Below, piece by piece: positions 61,568-64,000 of a stretch of DNA of 64,000 nt (position 1 is its first letter; every line of letters starts with the position of its first letter). The position numbers and the translations under genes were made by a program. This stretch comes from Candidatus Amulumruptor caecigallinarius. Lineage in GTDB: Bacteria > Bacteroidota > Bacteroidia > Bacteroidales > Muribaculaceae. The notes below the pieces were generated by a model. That model did not search any database. It worked only from the letters and a program-made list of their open reading frames with translations, and was not told the origin of the DNA. The DNA lies in NCBI GenBank assembly GCA_944321825.1, contig CALUMU010000007.1, forward strand, positions 80,497 to 144,496. Direction: 5' to 3'.

Positions 61568-62632
61568 TTACTTCAGGCGGCGGTCAATTGAATCGGCTGC
61601 TGCTGCCAGGACCGAGCCGCGATATATCTGCCGCCCGGTGGAGTCGGCGAGGATGTAGTAGGGGAGTTGTCCGATGTTGAGGTGGCGCACCTGCAGGGCT
61701 GCGGGGCCGCCGGGCAGGAGGATGCGCGGCCAGTTGACGAGGGTGTCGCGCTTGATGACGCTCCGCCACGTAGCCGAGTCGCCGCACATCGACATCTCTA
61801 TGACCCGGAGCTTGCGGCGCGGGCAGGAATCCGAGAGTTCGCGCAGGCGTGAAGTTATTTTTTGTCGTTTGGCTCCTGTATCGGCTGTGGTGAATGCCAG
61901 AAGCGTGTAGCTCTGAGTTGAAGGGGAGAACCTTACGGTGGAGTCGCCGGCGGCAGGGAGGTTGAACGAGTGTACGCGGGCAGTCTTGGCGGTATTGAGT
62001 TCGTTTTTGACCGCTTCGCTGATTGAAGCGAGCAACGAGCGGGTTTCGTCGGTGGTGGTGAAACGATTGATCAGAGCCGTGCTTGCGGCCGGGTCTATGG
62101 TGGGGTCATAGTAGGCGGCTATCAGAAATGCCGCTGCGACGGTGGTTCCTTCCTTATCCACATAGTCGGCGATTGCTTTGTTGGCAGCGCGGGGGCTTAT
62201 AGATGACATGGACGGTGAAGGCGACGAAGGGTAGATGCCATCGAATAACCCAGGATTGGAAGCGAGGAATCCGGCTATCTGTTCGTTGGGGTCGCTGCCG
62301 CTTATGGTGAGGCTGTCGATAGTCGGGCCTTCGAGGGTGAGCTTGTCGCCGTTACGCACAAGGAATCTGACCGAGGGGCCAGATGACATGGAGCTGAGTA
62401 CGGCTATGGCGTAGTCGGCCGAAGTCCCTTTGATGGTGAAACGTCCGGCTGCTGCTGTGGCTGATAGCGTCTTGACGGAGTCGGAGTTATAGACAACCAG
62501 TTTGACAGGTCGGTCTGCAAGCTCCTTGATGTCGCCGGATATGGTGAACGAGTCGGAGTGTGAACAACCGGCACTCATCGCAGTCAGGATGAGTGCCGGG
62601 ATGATGATAAGGTATTTAGTAAGTCGGGTCAT
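61568..62632 (-). CDS. DUF4369-like lipoprotein with degenerate thioredoxin fold
   Basis: A 354-residue predicted lipoprotein with signal peptide and lipobox MSAGC (cysteine at about 23). The N-terminal DUF4369-like beta domain (FTISGDIKELADRPVKLVVYNSDSVK, then GRFTIKGTS) is followed by a helical middle and a thioredoxin-like C-terminal region (YTLLAFTTADTGAKRQKITSRL, RVIEMSMCGDSATWRSVIKR, GQLPYYILADSTGRQIYRGS). The CxxC active site is missing, and the strand order suggests a non-catalytic relative of TlpA/ResA-type proteins. It is 31 bp upstream of comM on the same strand and 41 bp downstream of the EEP-family gene. Confidence 0.8.
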   Translation of the reverse strand: MTRLTKYLIIIPALILTAMSAGCSHSDSFTISGDIKELADRPVKLVVYNSDSVKTLSATAAAGRFTIKGTSADYAIAVLSSMSSGPSVRFLVRNGDKLTLEGPTIDSLTISGSDPNEQIAGFLASNPGLFDGIYPSSPSPSMSSISPRAANKAIADYVDKEGTTVAAAFLIAAYYDPTIDPAASTALINRFTTTDETRSLLASISEAVKNELNTAKTARVHSFNLPAAGDSTVRFSPSTQSYTLLAFTTADTGAKRQKITSRLRELSDSCPRRKLRVIEMSMCGDSATWRSVIKRDTLVNWPRILLPGGPAALQVRHLNIGQLPYYILADSTGRQIYRGSVLAAAADSIDRRLK

Positions 62633-62673
62633 AAATCGGTGGTGTTGTCACAGCCGTGCTGGATGGTGCGGAG

Positions 62674-63756
62674 TCACTTGGTGCGCTTGACGGCCTGCTT
62701 CAGTATCACCATGGTGGGGTAGTGGTCGGAATAGCCGTTGAGGTATGACCCCGATGCGAATGTGCGCAGCGGATATCCCTGACGCTGCCCCTCTTTGGTG
62801 GTCAGGAACTCGAAATTGTTGACTTTGGCACGCACAAATTCCAATCCTGTGGAGCGGTTGGCGGGGAGCATGTTTCCCGAAAGGATTATCTGGTCGAAGA
62901 GGTTCCACGCCCCTTTGTACGCGAGTGTGCCGATGCCGTCATCGTCGAGTATCTTCCACCATGGATTGTAGAACATGTGTCCGTCGGTAACGTCCTTGGC
63001 GTGTTTTTTCGCTCCCAAGATTTCGCGGCACGACTTGTCGGAGGGGTCGTCGTTGAGGTCGCCCATGATGATTACTCCCATCGATGGGTCGATGGCCCAC
63101 AGAGAGTCGGCTATGTGTTTGCTCAGCTGTGCGGCGGCTACGCGCAAGTGTTCGCTTTGCTTCTGGCCTCCGAGACGTGATGGCCAGTGGTTGACCACGA
63201 CAGCAAAAGGCTCGCCTCCGAGCTTGCCGACGACGCACATCTGGTCACGCGAGCGGAAATCGGGATTGCCGGGGATGGTGAGTAGGTGGTTTGTGACGTT
63301 GACCACTTCGAAATAGCGTGGGTTGTAGAGCAGGCCTACATCCACGCCTCGGCGGTCGGGTGAGTCGTGGTGCACGACTTGGAGCCCCCACCGGCGTATC
63401 TGCGGGTCGCGGACGAGGTCGTTGAGTACAGATGCGTTTTCGATTTCGCTGACACCGAGTATGGCGGGTCCGTTAGGTGTGATTTTTGTGGTCATGGCAC
63501 TTATGGCGCGGGCGAGGTTGGAGATCTTGCTCCAGTAGCGTTCGCCAGTCCATTGTTTTTCGCCCTGGGGGGTGTATTCGAGGTCGAGGCCTCGGGGATT
63601 GTTGGGGATTGTGTCGAAGAGATTTTCGAGGTTATAGAACCCTACTCCATAGACCCTGTAGGCTGTCTTCGTTGTCGGGGAGGGGTTCTGTGCATATAGC
63701 TGCAGGGCGGTGACAGATAGGAGCAATGCAGCCAGGAGCAGAGTGAGTCTTTTCAT
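62674..63756 (-). CDS. Secreted endonuclease/exonuclease/phosphatase family protein
   Basis: A 360-residue exported protein. The signal peptide ends near LYAQ (about residue 22). The EEP motifs are in order: VGFYNLENLFDTIPN (Asn), ILGVSEIENASVLNDL (metal Glu), VVNHWPSR, VIIMGDLNDDPSDK (catalytic Asp and Asn) and YLNGYSDHYPTMV (catalytic Asp-His). The active site seems complete. It resembles the exported EEP hydrolases of Bacteroidales, which may degrade nucleic acids or dephosphorylate other substrates in the periplasm. It is the first gene of the leftward set with the lipoprotein, comM, bioB and dtd. Confidence 0.92.
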   Translation of the reverse strand: MKRLTLLLAALLLSVTALQLYAQNPSPTTKTAYRVYGVGFYNLENLFDTIPNNPRGLDLEYTPQGEKQWTGERYWSKISNLARAISAMTTKITPNGPAILGVSEIENASVLNDLVRDPQIRRWGLQVVHHDSPDRRGVDVGLLYNPRYFEVVNVTNHLLTIPGNPDFRSRDQMCVVGKLGGEPFAVVVNHWPSRLGGQKQSEHLRVAAAQLSKHIADSLWAIDPSMGVIIMGDLNDDPSDKSCREILGAKKHAKDVTDGHMFYNPWWKILDDDGIGTLAYKGAWNLFDQIILSGNMLPANRSTGLEFVRAKVNNFEFLTTKEGQRQGYPLRTFASGSYLNGYSDHYPTMVILKQAVKRTK

Positions 63757-63873
63757 AGAAGTACTGATATGTGTGCAGGTTAAGGGTATGTGTGTGTTTT
63801 TGATGAGAGTAGGGAGTGGTGCTATATGGTGCTAATTTAATAACTTTTTTGGTTTAATGCAAATCGCGGTTGA

Positions 63874-63894
63874 GGACGCACGGGCCGTGCGTCC
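63874..63894. repeat. Perfect 21-bp palindrome
   Basis: GGACGCACGG, a single G, then CCGTGCGTCC form perfect 10-bp arms. It lies in the gap after 63756, which otherwise holds AT-rich leader and a terminator. It could be a dispersed palindromic unit. Confidence 0.75.
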
Positions 63895-63963
63895 CTGCAG
63901 GTCGAGTGGAAATGTGTTGTGGCGGAGGGTGTTGCAAAACCTCCTCAAAAAAGTTAAGCAAAA

Positions 63964-63993
63964 GCCTCAACTTTCACAAGCTGAGGCTTTTTT
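63964..63993 (+). terminator. Terminator hairpin near the right edge
   Basis: GCCTCA and TGAGGC, extended by flanking A and T, enclose a 12-nt loop, followed by six T. It probably ends a gene outside the window or acts in both directions. Confidence 0.6.
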
Positions 63994-64000
63994 AAGTCCA

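Overview
The window is a Bacteroidales chromosome segment, most likely from the Muribaculaceae or a close relative. The evidence is TAnnTTTG-type (-7) promoters, a TonB receptor/DUF5689 lipoprotein operon, PorZ-like type IX secretion proteins, DUF4421, DUF4271 and DUF2795 proteins, an EpsC/CysK pair and moderately high GC. The left 2.6 kb is lower in GC. It is the end of an integrated mobile element whose tyrosine recombinase is split by a tetranucleotide-repeat frameshift.

Layout. 1-2.6 kb: mobile-element end. 2.7-5.3 kb: DUF2795, cobalamin adenosyltransferase, MscL, GapA. 5.3-17.4 kb: repeat-rich gap, a 1,210-residue modular surface protein flanked by 69-bp direct repeats, two DUF5689 lipoproteins and their TonB-dependent receptor. 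17.8-22.8 kb: a six-gene phage-head-like operon (scaffold-like, SU10/DUF5309-type capsid, connector-like, portal-like, two small proteins) with no terminase, tail, lysis or integrase gene beside it. 22.9-36.5 kb: mostly core genes (YejM-like alkaline-phosphatase-fold protein with a MITE at its start, LolC/E-type permease, rbfA, TonB/ExbD/ExbB set, pdxJ, nadK, DUF4421, TatD, yidD, rnpA, hemD, DUF4271, carboxynorspermidine synthase). 36.7-38.4 kb: AraC regulator and a toxin-antitoxin pair inserted at its 3' end. 38.4-40.3 kb: cysK and an EpsC-type cysE. 40.4-40.9 kb: AT-rich, non-coding, rich in DnaA-box-like 9-mers, a strong candidate for oriC. 41.2-53.2 kb: nadA, leuS, rdgB, two PorZ-like genes around a hypothetical gene, and a RecD-like helicase. 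53.2-58.4 kb: an 885-codon reading frame whose likely product (842 residues) resembles a virion protein, a YhcG-type nuclease gene flanked by direct repeats, and DUF2851. 58.5-63.8 kb: dtd, bioB, comM-like, a DUF4369-like lipoprotein and an EEP-family hydrolase.

The most striking observation is that the phage-head operon and the large virion-like gene 33 kb away, on the other side of the putative origin, carry the same compound promoter motif. On the coding strand it reads CTGA, 2 nt, TTTTCGCATG, exactly 18 nt, GGTAATTTTG. This suggests that scattered phage-derived genes are run as one regulon, such as a domesticated capsid or a gene-transfer-agent-like particle. The second theme is small insertions whose scars are readable: a 278-bp MITE whose precise removal restores an in-frame N terminus, a toxin-antitoxin pair flanked by a copy of the araC 3' end, a YhcG gene between 19/21-identical direct repeats, and a surface-protein gene between 69-bp repeats.
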